Under the pieces are notes generated by a model. It searched no databases and was not told where the DNA came from. It saw nothing but the letters and a program-made list of their open reading frames with translations. 45,754 bases of DNA, taken from positions 1 to 45,754 of IMG/VR virus record IMGVR_UViG_3300042111_000046, one strand, 5' to 3'. This DNA is from a virus. The position numbers and the translations under genes are program-made. Of this stretch, positions 1-6,135 are shown piece after piece (position 1 is the first letter of the stretch; the number at the start of each line of letters is the position of its first letter).

Positions 1-230
1 GCTGCTAATACTTTTGTTTTAGTAACTTTAACAAATACTCTTGACTTTTCATTATCTCTAAATGCCATTTCAGGACCATAGATTCCTCTATAGTTTCTGT
101 ATGACTTTAGCCAACGTTTTTCGTCGTATATTTTAGAAGTTTCAGATTCTTGAAATTTACTTTTAATATGACCAACAAGATTACTATAATCTGTAAATTC
201 GTTATTATTGTTATCTTGGTTGTCGTTCAT
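1..230 (-). CDS. Portal protein, N-terminal fragment (runs off left edge)
   Basis: The first 76 residues of a minus-strand gene whose ATG is at 228-230; the rest lies beyond the window. After an Asn/Asp-rich start it has KRWLKSYRNYRGIYGPE, then FRDNEKSRVFVKVTKTKV. This Trp/Tyr-Arg-rich pattern with a closing TKTKVLAA is what I recall from the N-termini of portal proteins of marine podoviruses. The portal is the dodecameric ring at the head vertex through which DNA is packaged and ejected. Its place downstream of TerS and TerL in the same direction agrees. The family call rests on the N-terminus only. Confidence 0.7.
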   Translation of the reverse strand, partial: MNDNQDNNNNEFTDYSNLVGHIKSKFQESETSKIYDEKRWLKSYRNYRGIYGPEMAFRDNEKSRVFVKVTKTKVLA

Positions 231-241
231 TTAAATAAATA

Positions 242-433
242 TTAGTAATCTCTTTCTTCTGCCATTGAAAATATTTTAGAATCTACTTTAGATTTAGATT
301 TCTTTTTTGCAAACTCACCAGAAGCCATATCTCCTTTTTTAAGTTTTTTATTTGCATCAATTTCTAATCCGTATCTAATTAATTTAGATTCAGCAGCAGA
401 TGATAATTCACCTTGCTTGATTTTATTTTTCAT
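242..433 (-). CDS. Small lysine-rich phage protein, function unknown
   Basis: 63 residues, basic, Lys/Ser-rich in the middle, ending FSMAEERDY. An AAGGAG-type ribosome site lies just before the ATG. It is in the packaging operon between TerL and portal. Its last residues resemble the end of the next upstream gene (447-674), which finishes FAKADEKDY, so the two may share a C-terminal interaction motif. No family recognised. Confidence 0.65.
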   Translation of the reverse strand: MKNKIKQGELSSAAESKLIRYGLEIDANKKLKKGDMASGEFAKKKSKSKVDSKIFSMAEERDY

Positions 434-446
434 TTAGTTCTCCTTA

Positions 447-674
447 TTAGTAATCTTTTTCGTCAGCTTTAGCAAACAATTGTGGTTGTACGTCTTGTTT
501 CTTTTTAGTTTTAGGATAATTAATTTCTCCTAATATCTTTTGAGATTCATACTTACGTGGTGCATGTTTTGAAAAATCAATATTAACTGTTGGTTGTTTT
601 ACTGATAGTTCTACAGAACCATTGTTATCACCTTGTTTTACTTTAGCTAATGGATTAAATATTTTTTCTACCAT
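447..674 (-). CDS. Small phage protein, function unknown
   Basis: 75 residues. The ATG overlaps the stop of the upstream acidic gene (TAATG arrangement at 672-676), which implies translational coupling. The sequence is polar with a basic centre (HAPRKYESQ, PKTKKKQ) and ends FAKADEKDY, matching the FSMAEERDY end of the neighbour at 242-433. Probably a head or packaging accessory by position. No family recognised. Confidence 0.65.
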   Translation of the reverse strand: MVEKIFNPLAKVKQGDNNGSVELSVKQPTVNIDFSKHAPRKYESQKILGEINYPKTKKKQDVQPQLFAKADEKDY

Positions 675-865
675 TATTCGTCATCCTCTTCTGTTTCATC
701 ATCATCTGAATCATCTAAATCTTCATCTTCTAAATCCTCATCGTCTTCAGATTCATCACATTCATGATCTTCAAGTTCAGAAATTTTATCTTCTAACTCG
801 TCAATCTTTTCTCTAATATCTTCTAACAATTCTGATGCAGTTTGTATTTTTGCTTTTCTTCCCAT
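674..865 (-). CDS. Small acidic coiled-coil protein
   Basis: 63 residues from the ATG at 863-865, chosen because an AGGAGA ribosome site sits directly upstream; an in-frame ATG 14 codons earlier (907) lacks one. The first third is basic (GRKAKIQ). The middle is a heptad-like Glu/Leu/Ile segment (LLEDIREKIDELEDKISELE), followed by an almost pure Asp/Glu/Ser tail of about 30 residues. Such acidic tails occur in DNA-mimic and scaffold-like proteins, but the function here is unknown. Confidence 0.65.
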   Translation of the reverse strand: MGRKAKIQTASELLEDIREKIDELEDKISELEDHECDESEDDEDLEDEDLDDSDDDETEEDDE

Positions 866-875
866 GATGTTTCTC

Positions 876-1193
876 CTATGTTGATAATTGTTTAATTTGT
901 ATAACATTTTTTGTAGGTACAGTGGTGTAAGATCCCCCTTCTTTTATGTTATTGTCTTGTTCAAAACTATAATCTGCCATAATAACTGTTGTATCTTTAT
1001 TTGATTCAACTAGCCATCCTACACTACAGCATATTGCAGTTTTAGACTTTTTAATTTCTGATATCTCTTCCCACTGAGAATGACTTGTTATATCCTCCCA
1101 ATAAATTAATACGAGAGGATATGGAAATTCATTCTTATTTACTTTTGGAATTTTTTTTGACACCTTTAATCGTGCCTTTATTAGCTGATGCAT
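876..1193 (-). CDS. Conserved phage protein, function unknown
   Basis: 105 residues if the ATG at 1191-1193 is used; an ATG at 1220 or a GTG further in is also possible. The core runs EFPYPLVLIYWEDITSHSQW, then a Cys-containing strand (AICCSVGWLVES), VIMADYSF and TTVPTKNVIQIKQL. It resembles a small beta-rich family (YPLVLIxWxDI, then TxGWLI) that I recall from marine phage genomes, with no known function. Its start overlaps the 46-residue gene at 1135-1275 in another frame; both look genuine. Confidence 0.65.
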   Translation of the reverse strand: MHQLIKARLKVSKKIPKVNKNEFPYPLVLIYWEDITSHSQWEEISEIKKSKTAICCSVGWLVESNKDTTVIMADYSFEQDNNIKEGGSYTTVPTKNVIQIKQLST

Positions 1194-1275
1194 AAAATAC
1201 TTTTTTTGCTTTTTTAGCACCGTATTCTTTTTTCATCGCTTTCATTATCTTTTTTCCTTTACTTGATAGTGGCAT
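1135..1275 (-). CDS. Small basic protein (MPLSSKGKKIM family)
   Basis: 46 residues beginning MPLSSKGKKIMKAMKKEYG and continuing KKVFYASANKGTIKGV. The pattern 'MPLSxKGKKIM..M.K.YG..K...VFYASxNKGTIKG' is one I recall as common in marine phages, usually near packaging genes, with no known role. The ribosome site AAAGGAG precedes the ATG. Only 10 bases separate it from the end of TerL, and its 3' end overlaps the next gene in another frame. It is too short for many gene finders. Confidence 0.75.
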   Translation of the reverse strand: MPLSSKGKKIMKAMKKEYGAKKAKKVFYASANKGTIKGVKKNSKSK

Positions 1276-1285
1276 TGTATCTCCT

Positions 1286-2929
1286 TTAGTAGCCAAAGTT
1301 TTTATCTACTGGAACAAAATCATGTATTGAACTAAGACCTCTAAATGTTTTACCTGTTGATGGATGAATAGGTCTACTCATACAACCATAACGTAAAGCA
1401 TCATATGCGTGATCTTCTGAAGTGGTGTCTACATCTTCGTAATTAGATTTATCATTTGGAAGTGTTCCAAGTGTTCTAATTAAATTTCTACAATTTGAAA
1501 AGATACGAAGTCCTGGTTCTTGTGTATCTAAATTTAAACTTAATCTTTTGTGTAATTCTAATTTACCACTAATTCTACTATTAGGAGATCGATCTGATGG
1601 TCTCCAACGACAGCCTGTTTGAATCATTGTTTCAGCAATTGAAGGACCTACATCTCCTCTTTTTGCCCAAGTACTTGCATCCAATACTCCGTATGCAATT
1701 TGTTCGTTATTTTCTAATTCTAATACTTTTCTTGCAAATAAGTCGGCTGTGATTTTTTGCACATAAAGCTCTCTATATACCCAAAGATTATTATCATAAT
1801 CAACAGCAAACCAGAGAACACAAGCAGGAGAAGAGTAGCCCCAGTCAGCAGCACGAAATTTATACCAACCTCTAGGAATTTCAAAAGGTTCAACAATATG
1901 TTTTGTTTTATTAAATTCAGGAAATGCTGAATCTTCAAATGCATCCCAGTCTCCATCTAAAAATTGTTTTTTTTGTATTTCAGGTAAAGATGCAAGCATG
2001 ATATAATAATCATCTGTTTGCATTAAATAAGGATTATCCTGTAGCTTTGCAGGAATAAATCTTCTTGTAATTTTTCTTATACCATTAGGTGTATCAATTG
2101 ATACAAAGAATGCTTTATTAGGTTCTGATGGATTAACAAACATTTCCCTTACCCATTGTGAACCAACGTTTCCAGGATTGCCTGTTGCTCTCATGAACAC
2201 TGGTAATTCTGGATCTACCGATCGAAGTGATGATCTTAAAAAATTATAAATATCTGGCGTAGGATATTGTGGTAATTCGTCTATTCCTATCCATGTGTAA
2301 GATTGACCTTGGTATCTTAGAACATCTGTCATGTTTTCTGCATAACCGAATTCTATTTTTGCACCTGAAGGAAATCTCCACTCTTTTTCTTGTTCTCTCC
2401 ATTTTGCTCCTGGAAATGCTCTAGAGTATAATCGTTGAGAATGATTAATTAAATCTCTTAACTCTGGCATTGTTCGTCTAAGAAGTAATGCACGGTGATG
2501 ATTTTTATGACAATAGCGTAGAGGATCTACTAACATTGCATATGATTTACCACCACCTCTTGCTCCACCATAAAAAACTTCTCTTTCAGATGCAGCTAAG
2601 AAATTTCTTTGTGGACCATCATTAGGTTTAAAGATTACTTCTTGATCTTTTATATGTTCCTGTATATTTTTTGGAACATCATTAATTAAATCTTCAGTTA
2701 ATAATTTAGTCTCTGTACCCTCTAATGCTTTATTAACTGTTAATAATTTTTCTTTAACATTTTGATGGGCTTCTTTTGCAGAACGTAAACTTTGTTCTAA
2801 CTTTGCAACTTTTTCTCTTGTTCTATCTAATGCTTCTTTTGCAGAAGTTTTAGCTTTCTGTTTTTTCGTTAGTTGCTTCTTTGGCTTCGGTGGTGCTATT
2901 TCTATTGAGTCTTTCTCTAAGTCCGACAT
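1286..2929 (-). CDS. terL: Terminase large subunit (TerL)
   Basis: 547 residues. TerL is the ATP-driven packaging motor and nuclease that docks on the portal and cuts the DNA concatemer. Residues 15-75 form a basic coiled-coil N-terminal extension. The ATPase has a Walker A GGARGGGKS (121-129), Walker B WIGIDE (213-218) and a coupling motif RATGNPG (247-253). The RNase H-like nuclease follows, with likely metal-binding Asp in AADWGYSS (about 362), GVLDAS (about 417) and EDHAYDALRYG (506-510). All expected motifs are present. The start overlaps the end of the upstream gene by 80 bases in another frame. Confidence 0.95.
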   Translation of the reverse strand: MSDLEKDSIEIAPPKPKKQLTKKQKAKTSAKEALDRTREKVAKLEQSLRSAKEAHQNVKEKLLTVNKALEGTETKLLTEDLINDVPKNIQEHIKDQEVIFKPNDGPQRNFLAASEREVFYGGARGGGKSYAMLVDPLRYCHKNHHRALLLRRTMPELRDLINHSQRLYSRAFPGAKWREQEKEWRFPSGAKIEFGYAENMTDVLRYQGQSYTWIGIDELPQYPTPDIYNFLRSSLRSVDPELPVFMRATGNPGNVGSQWVREMFVNPSEPNKAFFVSIDTPNGIRKITRRFIPAKLQDNPYLMQTDDYYIMLASLPEIQKKQFLDGDWDAFEDSAFPEFNKTKHIVEPFEIPRGWYKFRAADWGYSSPACVLWFAVDYDNNLWVYRELYVQKITADLFARKVLELENNEQIAYGVLDASTWAKRGDVGPSIAETMIQTGCRWRPSDRSPNSRISGKLELHKRLSLNLDTQEPGLRIFSNCRNLIRTLGTLPNDKSNYEDVDTTSEDHAYDALRYGCMSRPIHPSTGKTFRGLSSIHDFVPVDKNFGY

Positions 2930-3122
2930 GCGATATATATCTACCAGTTTTTTTTGTAAGCCATTGTGCTACTTCTCTGTAAGAACAATTTTTAATATAT
3001 TTTTTAGCTTCGTTTAAAGCGTCTAATTCTACTTGAATAGGTTCCAAATATGCTGGATCTGAACTTAATTTAAATCCAAATGGAATTGTTTTACTTTTAC
3101 GTCTAATCTTTAATGGTTCCAT
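2850..3122 (-). CDS. Conserved small protein between TerS and TerL
   Basis: 90 residues from ATG 3120-3122 (MEPLKIRRK); an ATG six codons earlier is possible. It contains AYLEPIQVELDALNEAKKYI, then YREVAQWLTKKTGRYISHVGLRERL. The latter looks like a small helix-turn-helix (SYREVAxWLxxxTGxxISHxGL), so it may bind DNA. It overlaps TerS by 20 bases at its start and TerL by 80 at its end. Position between the terminase subunits suggests a packaging-site recognition or accessory role; that is inference. Confidence 0.7.
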   Translation of the reverse strand: MEPLKIRRKSKTIPFGFKLSSDPAYLEPIQVELDALNEAKKYIKNCSYREVAQWLTKKTGRYISHVGLRERLNRNSTTEAKEATNEKTES

Positions 3123-3513
3123 CTTTTGCTGGAAGTACAAAAATACCAGATACAGATTTCATATTAATATCTAGTTGATCTTTTTTTGATACGCCTATTC
3201 TATCTAAAATTTGTTTGGCTGCTTCTAGTCTAATACTGGCTTGTGGTGTAGTGCCATCCTCGTCTAAGAGATCGACCATGCGTGAAGCAGCCTTGGCAGA
3301 GTGGAAGGCTAGGTAGTTTTCTGCCAATTCTATAATTTCTTTTTTTAAATTTCTAATTACTTTTGGATAACTGGTTCCTGAGTAACCAGCGATTTCTGCT
3401 GCGTGCTTTGGATTCCCTTTTGCTTCTCCAAATAATGCTTCTAGGAATTTCTCCTGCATATCTGTTAAGTTTTTCTCTGGAGTTTTTATTATAGTAGAAT
3501 CCATGTCTAGCAT
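3103..3513 (-). CDS. terS: Terminase small subunit (TerS)-like
   Basis: 136 residues (ATG 3511-3513, or three codons later). The N-terminal part has MQEKFLEALFGEAKGNPKHAAEIAGYSG, the helical 'M.Ekfl..l.g.a.GN...AA..AGYS' signature of small-terminase DNA-binding domains. It is followed by helical residues and by IRLEAAKQILDRIGV. TerS rings recognise the packaging site and regulate TerL. The position two genes upstream of TerL supports the call. No good ribosome site is visible at either candidate start, so translation may be coupled to the gene before it. Confidence 0.8.
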   Translation of the reverse strand: MLDMDSTIIKTPEKNLTDMQEKFLEALFGEAKGNPKHAAEIAGYSGTSYPKVIRNLKKEIIELAENYLAFHSAKAASRMVDLLDEDGTTPQASIRLEAAKQILDRIGVSKKDQLDINMKSVSGIFVLPAKDGTIKD

Positions 3514-3554
3514 TTACAATTTCCATTAATTCATTAAATGGAAGTTTATCTATT

Positions 3555-4094
3555 TTATGATAAATCTGTCGGTGTTTCATTCTGCACTTTTTTCTTAAAT
3601 CTAGAATTTAAATAATCTTTAAGATTATCATAACCTGCTGCTTTTACATCTTCAGCAGTTGCTGTAGAAAACTTTTTACCACCGTACATGAAATTTTCTA
3701 ATCCTTCTTTTCTAGCTTCTTTAAATGCAGTTTTAAAATCTTTTAATATTGGTGTATCTAATTTACCAGATATTTTAGGTTCAATGTCTTCTTTTGCTTC
3801 TACTGATGATGTCATACCAGATGACTTTCTTCTACCTAGTGGATTTGGAGTTTCTTTTTCCATAGCAGAATTATCTTTACTAAATAGTCTAGCTAATTTT
3901 TTATAGCCAGGTTCATTAAACTTATCTTGTGGCTCTATGTTTTCAGAATCTTTTGACATAGCAATATCTTTAGCAATTTCTTCATTTTTTTTTTGAAATG
4001 ATTTAAATGGATTGCTTAATTTTTTATAACCAGGCTCATTGAACTTATCCTGATCATTTTCTAATATATCTGTTTCTTTGTAATTTTTTACCAT
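3555..4094 (-). CDS. Hydrophilic protein with duplicated motif, first gene of packaging operon
   Basis: 179 residues. It carries two copies of QDKFNEPGYKKL (about residues 15-26 and 56-67), each followed by a basic segment. The C-terminal part has DFKTAFKEARKEGLENFMYGGKKFSTATAEDVKAAG, similar to a short 'F..AF..AR..G...F.w.Gk.y.T' motif I recall from proteins in phage structural operons. No enzymatic motif. It is the first gene after the minus-strand promoter at 4207-4234. The ATG lacks an obvious Shine-Dalgarno. Role unknown; a head-associated or packaging accessory is a guess. Confidence 0.7.
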   Translation of the reverse strand: MVKNYKETDILENDQDKFNEPGYKKLSNPFKSFQKKNEEIAKDIAMSKDSENIEPQDKFNEPGYKKLARLFSKDNSAMEKETPNPLGRRKSSGMTSSVEAKEDIEPKISGKLDTPILKDFKTAFKEARKEGLENFMYGGKKFSTATAEDVKAAGYDNLKDYLNSRFKKKVQNETPTDLS

Positions 4095-4206
4095 AATTAT
4101 TTAAAATGGCTACAGCCAAAATGTTGTGGGTGTATCAGTGACAATCCTCGGCTATAGTTTAGTTAGCTTATTGTGTGTGATCCCTTTGATAGACCCATGT
4201 TTATAT

Positions 4207-4234
4207 ATTATACACTCTGTGGCTAGATTGTCAA
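4207..4234 (-). promoter_or_regulatory. Consensus sigma70 promoter for the packaging operon
   Basis: Reading the minus strand: TTGACA (4234-4229), a 16-base spacer, TATAAT (4212-4207). Both hexamers are perfect. The leader to the first gene (ATG at 4094) is about 105 bases and includes a small GGCT-GT-AGCC hairpin near 4110-4119. It would drive 3555-4094, TerS, TerL and on to the portal. Confidence 0.8.
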
Positions 4235-4265
4235 GTACATATTAAAAATATATTTTAGGAATGTA

Positions 4266-4294
4266 TTGACAAAGTGAATGGGGAGGTGTATAAT
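4266..4294 (+). promoter_or_regulatory. Consensus sigma70 promoter pointing into a gene-free block
   Basis: TTGACA (4266-4271), 17 bases, TATAAT (4289-4294), a perfect match. It is back to back with the minus-strand promoter at 4207-4234; 31 bases separate the two -35 boxes. Downstream on this strand there is no convincing coding sequence before the terminator-like hairpin at 4748-4770. Confidence 0.8.
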
Positions 4295-4365
4295 ATTACA
4301 TATGTATACCCAGGGGGTATATATATCTATATATCAGGTAAAGCAGTATTTCCATATAGGTATAC

Positions 4366-4418
4366 CTTAGGGTATTCCTTAAAATCTAGCCTGGAATATT
4401 CAGAATAAATACCCTAAG
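4366..4418. repeat. 11-bp perfect inverted repeat
   Basis: CTTAGGGTATT at 4366-4376 is the exact reverse complement of AATACCCTAAG at 4408-4418, with a 31-base loop. Inside the loop TATTCC/GGAATA offers a competing inner stem. Confidence 0.7.
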
Positions 4419-4485
4419 ATATAGCCCCAAGGTACTTAACAGGGTTTTCTGAGATTTTCTGGTGAGTGCATATATGTGTACCACT

Positions 4486-4649
4486 ACCCCCCCTATGTCC
4501 CCTGCGTACCCCCTGCGTATTTCTTAAAATATAATTAAATAAATATTAGAAATTAAATCAAAATAAATTCCTAGAATATTCCTTTAGGAATAATTGCAAT
4601 TTCTCTTTAGTGTAAAATCAAATTTACATTGGGGGGATATTGGGGGGGT
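4486..4649. repeat. Long-range 17-pair C-rich/G-rich stem
   Basis: Bases 4486-4502 (A, seven C, TATG, T, four C) can pair with 4633-4649 (four G, ATATT, seven G, T) in 16 of 17 positions, counting one G-T wobble and leaving one T-T mismatch. It encloses about 130 bases. Runs of C and G this long are otherwise rare in this AT-rich genome. Confidence 0.6.
4499..4519. repeat. Tandem repeat of CCCCTGCGTA, period 11
   Basis: CCCCTGCGTA at 4499-4508 and again at 4510-4519, separated by one C. The first copy overlaps the left arm of the long stem. Confidence 0.7.
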
Positions 4650-4738
4650 GTTGAATTTTGTACCTATAGCATTAGTTGGAAAGTACCCAGATGTTATTTG
4701 AGTATTACTTTAGTTATATGCTGGGATATTTTTAGAGC

Positions 4739-4775
4739 AAAAAAAAACCCCCTGATTGTTAGTCAGGGGGCTTTG
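4739..4775 (-). terminator. Rho-independent terminator, strong on minus strand
   Basis: CCCCCTGA (4748-4755), loop of 7, TCAGGGGG (4763-4770), a perfect 8-bp stem. On the minus strand it is followed by nine T (complement of A4739-4747), so it ends the gene at 4791-5618. On the plus strand it is followed by the weaker CTTTGATTATTATTTCTTT and may also end the candidate transcript from 4300. Confidence 0.85.
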
Positions 4776-4790
4776 ATTATTATTTCTTTA

Positions 4791-5618
4791 TTATTGATTG
4801 ATAGCTGTTTTTAGTGTCTCTCTTTTTTCAATTCCATCTCCATCAATATCTACTTGGAATTGGTTATTGAAATTGCTTACTTGATTTAAGCTAGTATCAA
4901 GTAATTTTTTCATGTCAGTTATAACTTTAATTGTATCATCATCAATCAAATCAAAAAAATCTACTTTACGATTTGTTGCATAACTTACAGCTAGTTTAAA
5001 GTTTTTACTAAATGCTAGAGCCATGTCTTTTAAAGTATATTCTGGGCTCTCATCTTTAGTTTTTGCTCTTCTCAAAACTTTAGTCGGATATTTAACACGA
5101 TATATTTTATCAATTATACCAGTATTAATCTCGACTAATTCTGTTGATGTATTTGGTCTTTTTTTAGTTGCAGATTTTTGCCCTTCAAGTTTTTCAACAA
5201 TGTAAGGGGTTGCAATTTTACTCATTACAAAAACAGAATTTGTTTTTGTATCAACATTAAACTCACTTGAGTAGTCAGTTGCCATTAAAGCTAGTCTTAT
5301 CGCTCTAGTGACAACCATTTCAAAAGCTGTGTTTAATTGTTGCTTTCTATTGTAATTTACCAAGTTAAAAGCATGCTCTCTTAATGCTCTTACTTGTATT
5401 AAATCACTATCACTTGTTTTTGTATTGCCTTTGTTTTTTGTATTAAATTCAACAATTAAATCCTTAATTGCTAAACTTATTTTAGGCAACAAAACACTCA
5501 TTAATGATTGAGTATTTTTTAAAGCTGTTGAAAGTACAGTCTTTAAACTTTCATTAGCTTTTAAAGATTCCATGAAATTTTTGCTTTCATTAGAATCTAT
5601 TTTTTTTTCTTTAGTCAT
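4791..5618 (-). CDS. Lone unrecognised protein in its own transcription unit
   Basis: 275 residues from ATG 5616-5618, chosen for its AAAGGAAAG ribosome site; an in-frame ATG 12 codons earlier is less well placed. Hydrophilic and Lys/Asn/Thr-rich, mostly helical-looking, with no membrane segment and no motif I can name. Near the C-terminus DIDGDGIEKRE resembles a calcium loop but the last ligand position is shifted, so binding is doubtful. It has its own promoter (5653-5682) and terminator (4739-4775), and it sits beside a palindrome-rich control region. That suggests an independently regulated early or takeover function; this is inference. Confidence 0.8.
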   Translation of the reverse strand: MTKEKKIDSNESKNFMESLKANESLKTVLSTALKNTQSLMSVLLPKISLAIKDLIVEFNTKNKGNTKTSDSDLIQVRALREHAFNLVNYNRKQQLNTAFEMVVTRAIRLALMATDYSSEFNVDTKTNSVFVMSKIATPYIVEKLEGQKSATKKRPNTSTELVEINTGIIDKIYRVKYPTKVLRRAKTKDESPEYTLKDMALAFSKNFKLAVSYATNRKVDFFDLIDDDTIKVITDMKKLLDTSLNQVSNFNNQFQVDIDGDGIEKRETLKTAINQ

Positions 5619-5652
5619 GTGCTTTCCTTTGTTTATTGTTTGTATTAATTGC

Positions 5653-5682
5653 ATAATAGCACAGCTACTTTTTTAAGTCTAA
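5653..5682 (-). promoter_or_regulatory. Probable promoter of the lone gene
   Basis: Minus strand: TTAGAC (5682-5677), 18-base spacer, TATTAT (5658-5653), then about 35 bases to the start at 5618. The -35 is imperfect. The palindrome at 5701-5721 lies just upstream. Confidence 0.5.
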
Positions 5683-5700
5683 TGCTGTTTTGGAATACCA

Positions 5701-5721
5701 GCTATGCAAGTTTTGCATGGC
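5701..5721. promoter_or_regulatory. Palindromic operator copy 1
   Basis: GCTATGCAA-GTT-TTGCATGGC, a near-perfect 21-base dyad with core ATGCAA-N3-TTGCAT. It sits about 20 bases upstream of the -35 of the minus-strand promoter at 5653-5682. Confidence 0.65.
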
Positions 5722-5739
5722 TCATATTAATATATGTAT

Positions 5740-5755
5740 CTTAACACCTGTTAAG
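5740..5755. promoter_or_regulatory. Second, different palindrome
   Basis: CTTAACA-CC-TGTTAAG is a perfect 7-bp-arm dyad between the two divergent promoters. Its sequence is unrelated to the ATGCAA dyads, so a different DNA-binding protein may read it. Confidence 0.55.
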
Positions 5756-5778
5756 AAATAGAACAAAGCTAGTACAGA

Positions 5779-5804
5779 TACAACCTATACGATTACAACC
5801 TATA
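5779..5804. repeat. 11-bp direct repeat TACAACCTATA
   Basis: TACAACCTATA at 5779-5789 and at 5794-5804, a 15-base period. It lies between the second palindrome and the operator copies near the rightward promoter. Confidence 0.6.
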
Positions 5805-5805
5805 A

Positions 5806-5826
5806 GCTATACCATTTTTGCATAGC
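5806..5826. promoter_or_regulatory. Palindromic operator copy 2 (degenerate left half)
   Basis: GCTATACCATTTTTGCATAGC. The outer arms GCTAT/ATAGC and the right half TTGCATAGC match copies 1 and 3; the left inner half (ACCA) is degenerate. It ends 8 bases before the -35 of the promoter at 5834. Confidence 0.55.
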
Positions 5827-5833
5827 TAACCCT

Positions 5834-5862
5834 TTGACCTATGCAATTTTTGCATATATAAT
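5834..5862 (+). promoter_or_regulatory. Rightward promoter whose spacer is an operator palindrome
   Basis: TTGACC (5834-5839), then TATGCAATTTTTGCATA (5840-5856, exactly 17 bases), then TATAAT (5857-5862). The spacer is copy 3 of the dyad, with core ATGCAA-TTT-TTGCAT. A protein bound there would block RNA polymerase. It drives the small genes from 5894. Confidence 0.75.
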
Positions 5863-5893
5863 AAAAGCAATATAAACAAAAAAAAATAAAAAT

Positions 5894-6028
5894 ATGACAA
5901 CATTAGTTTTAATAATAATTGCTGTAATTATTTTAAATATAATTTTGATTAATAATTTAGATAATAAAATTAAATTAAGTAATAAATTATATAAATCAAT
6001 TCAGTATAACAAAAATAAAAAAAAATGA
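5894..6028 (+). CDS. Small single-pass membrane protein
   Basis: 44 residues (MTTLVLIIIAVIILNIILIN then a basic, Asn/Lys-rich tail). One N-terminal membrane helix with a positive cytoplasmic tail. It is the first gene after the operator-controlled promoter at 5834-5862. Its stop overlaps the next ATG (ATGA at 6025-6028). No clear ribosome site. Function unknown; small early phage membrane peptides are often host-takeover or superinfection factors. Confidence 0.5.
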   Translation: MTTLVLIIIAVIILNIILINNLDNKIKLSNKLYKSIQYNKNKKK

Positions 6029-6135
6029 TTAAAGAATTTGTAAAATATTTTTTAATTATTTTAGGTTTATTTGTTTTTAATTATTTAATTATACAACTTT
6101 ATTTTATTTATTATGAAACAATTAAATTTATTTAA
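6025..6135 (+). CDS. Small membrane protein
   Basis: 36 residues starting MIKEFVKYFLIILGLFVFNY, one hydrophobic helix, overlapping the previous gene by 4 bases and the next by 23. Plausible from the coupled ATGA start and membrane pattern, but the region is very AT-rich so chance is possible. Confidence 0.4.
   Translation: MIKEFVKYFLIILGLFVFNYLIIQLYFIYYETIKFI

Larger units (their letters stand above)
4300..4785 (+). ncRNA. Candidate structured noncoding transcript (about 480 nt)
   Basis: A gene-free stretch lying downstream of the promoter at 4266-4294 and ending at the hairpin 4748-4770. It contains TATACCC-AGG-GGGTATA (4304-4320 region), a 10-bp palindrome AGGTATACCT (4358-4367), an 11-bp inverted repeat (4366-4376 with 4408-4418), a tandem 11-base repeat (4499-4519), TATTCC-TTTA-GGAATA near 4578-4593, and a long-range C-run/G-run stem (4486-4502 with 4633-4649). 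The only plus-strand ORF (from 4629) runs through the hairpin into antisense of a real gene and is not credible. Alternatives are a packaging site or replication origin acting as DNA. Confidence 0.45.

Noticed and set aside
1720-1956. 78-codon ORF within TerL on the same strand
   Set aside because: Shadow frame of TerL; hydrophobic low-complexity product from AT-rich code.
3353-3580. 75-codon minus-strand ORF overlapping TerS, starting MKHRQIYHKIDK
   Set aside because: Two thirds lies in another frame of TerS with an Arg/Ser-rich shadow composition. The first 20 codons look protein-like, so a short leader or an upstream frameshift cannot be excluded, but I cannot support a gene.
4629-4814. 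61-codon plus-strand ORF in the gene-free block
   Set aside because: No ribosome site, spans the terminator hairpin and ends antisense to the gene at 4791-5618.
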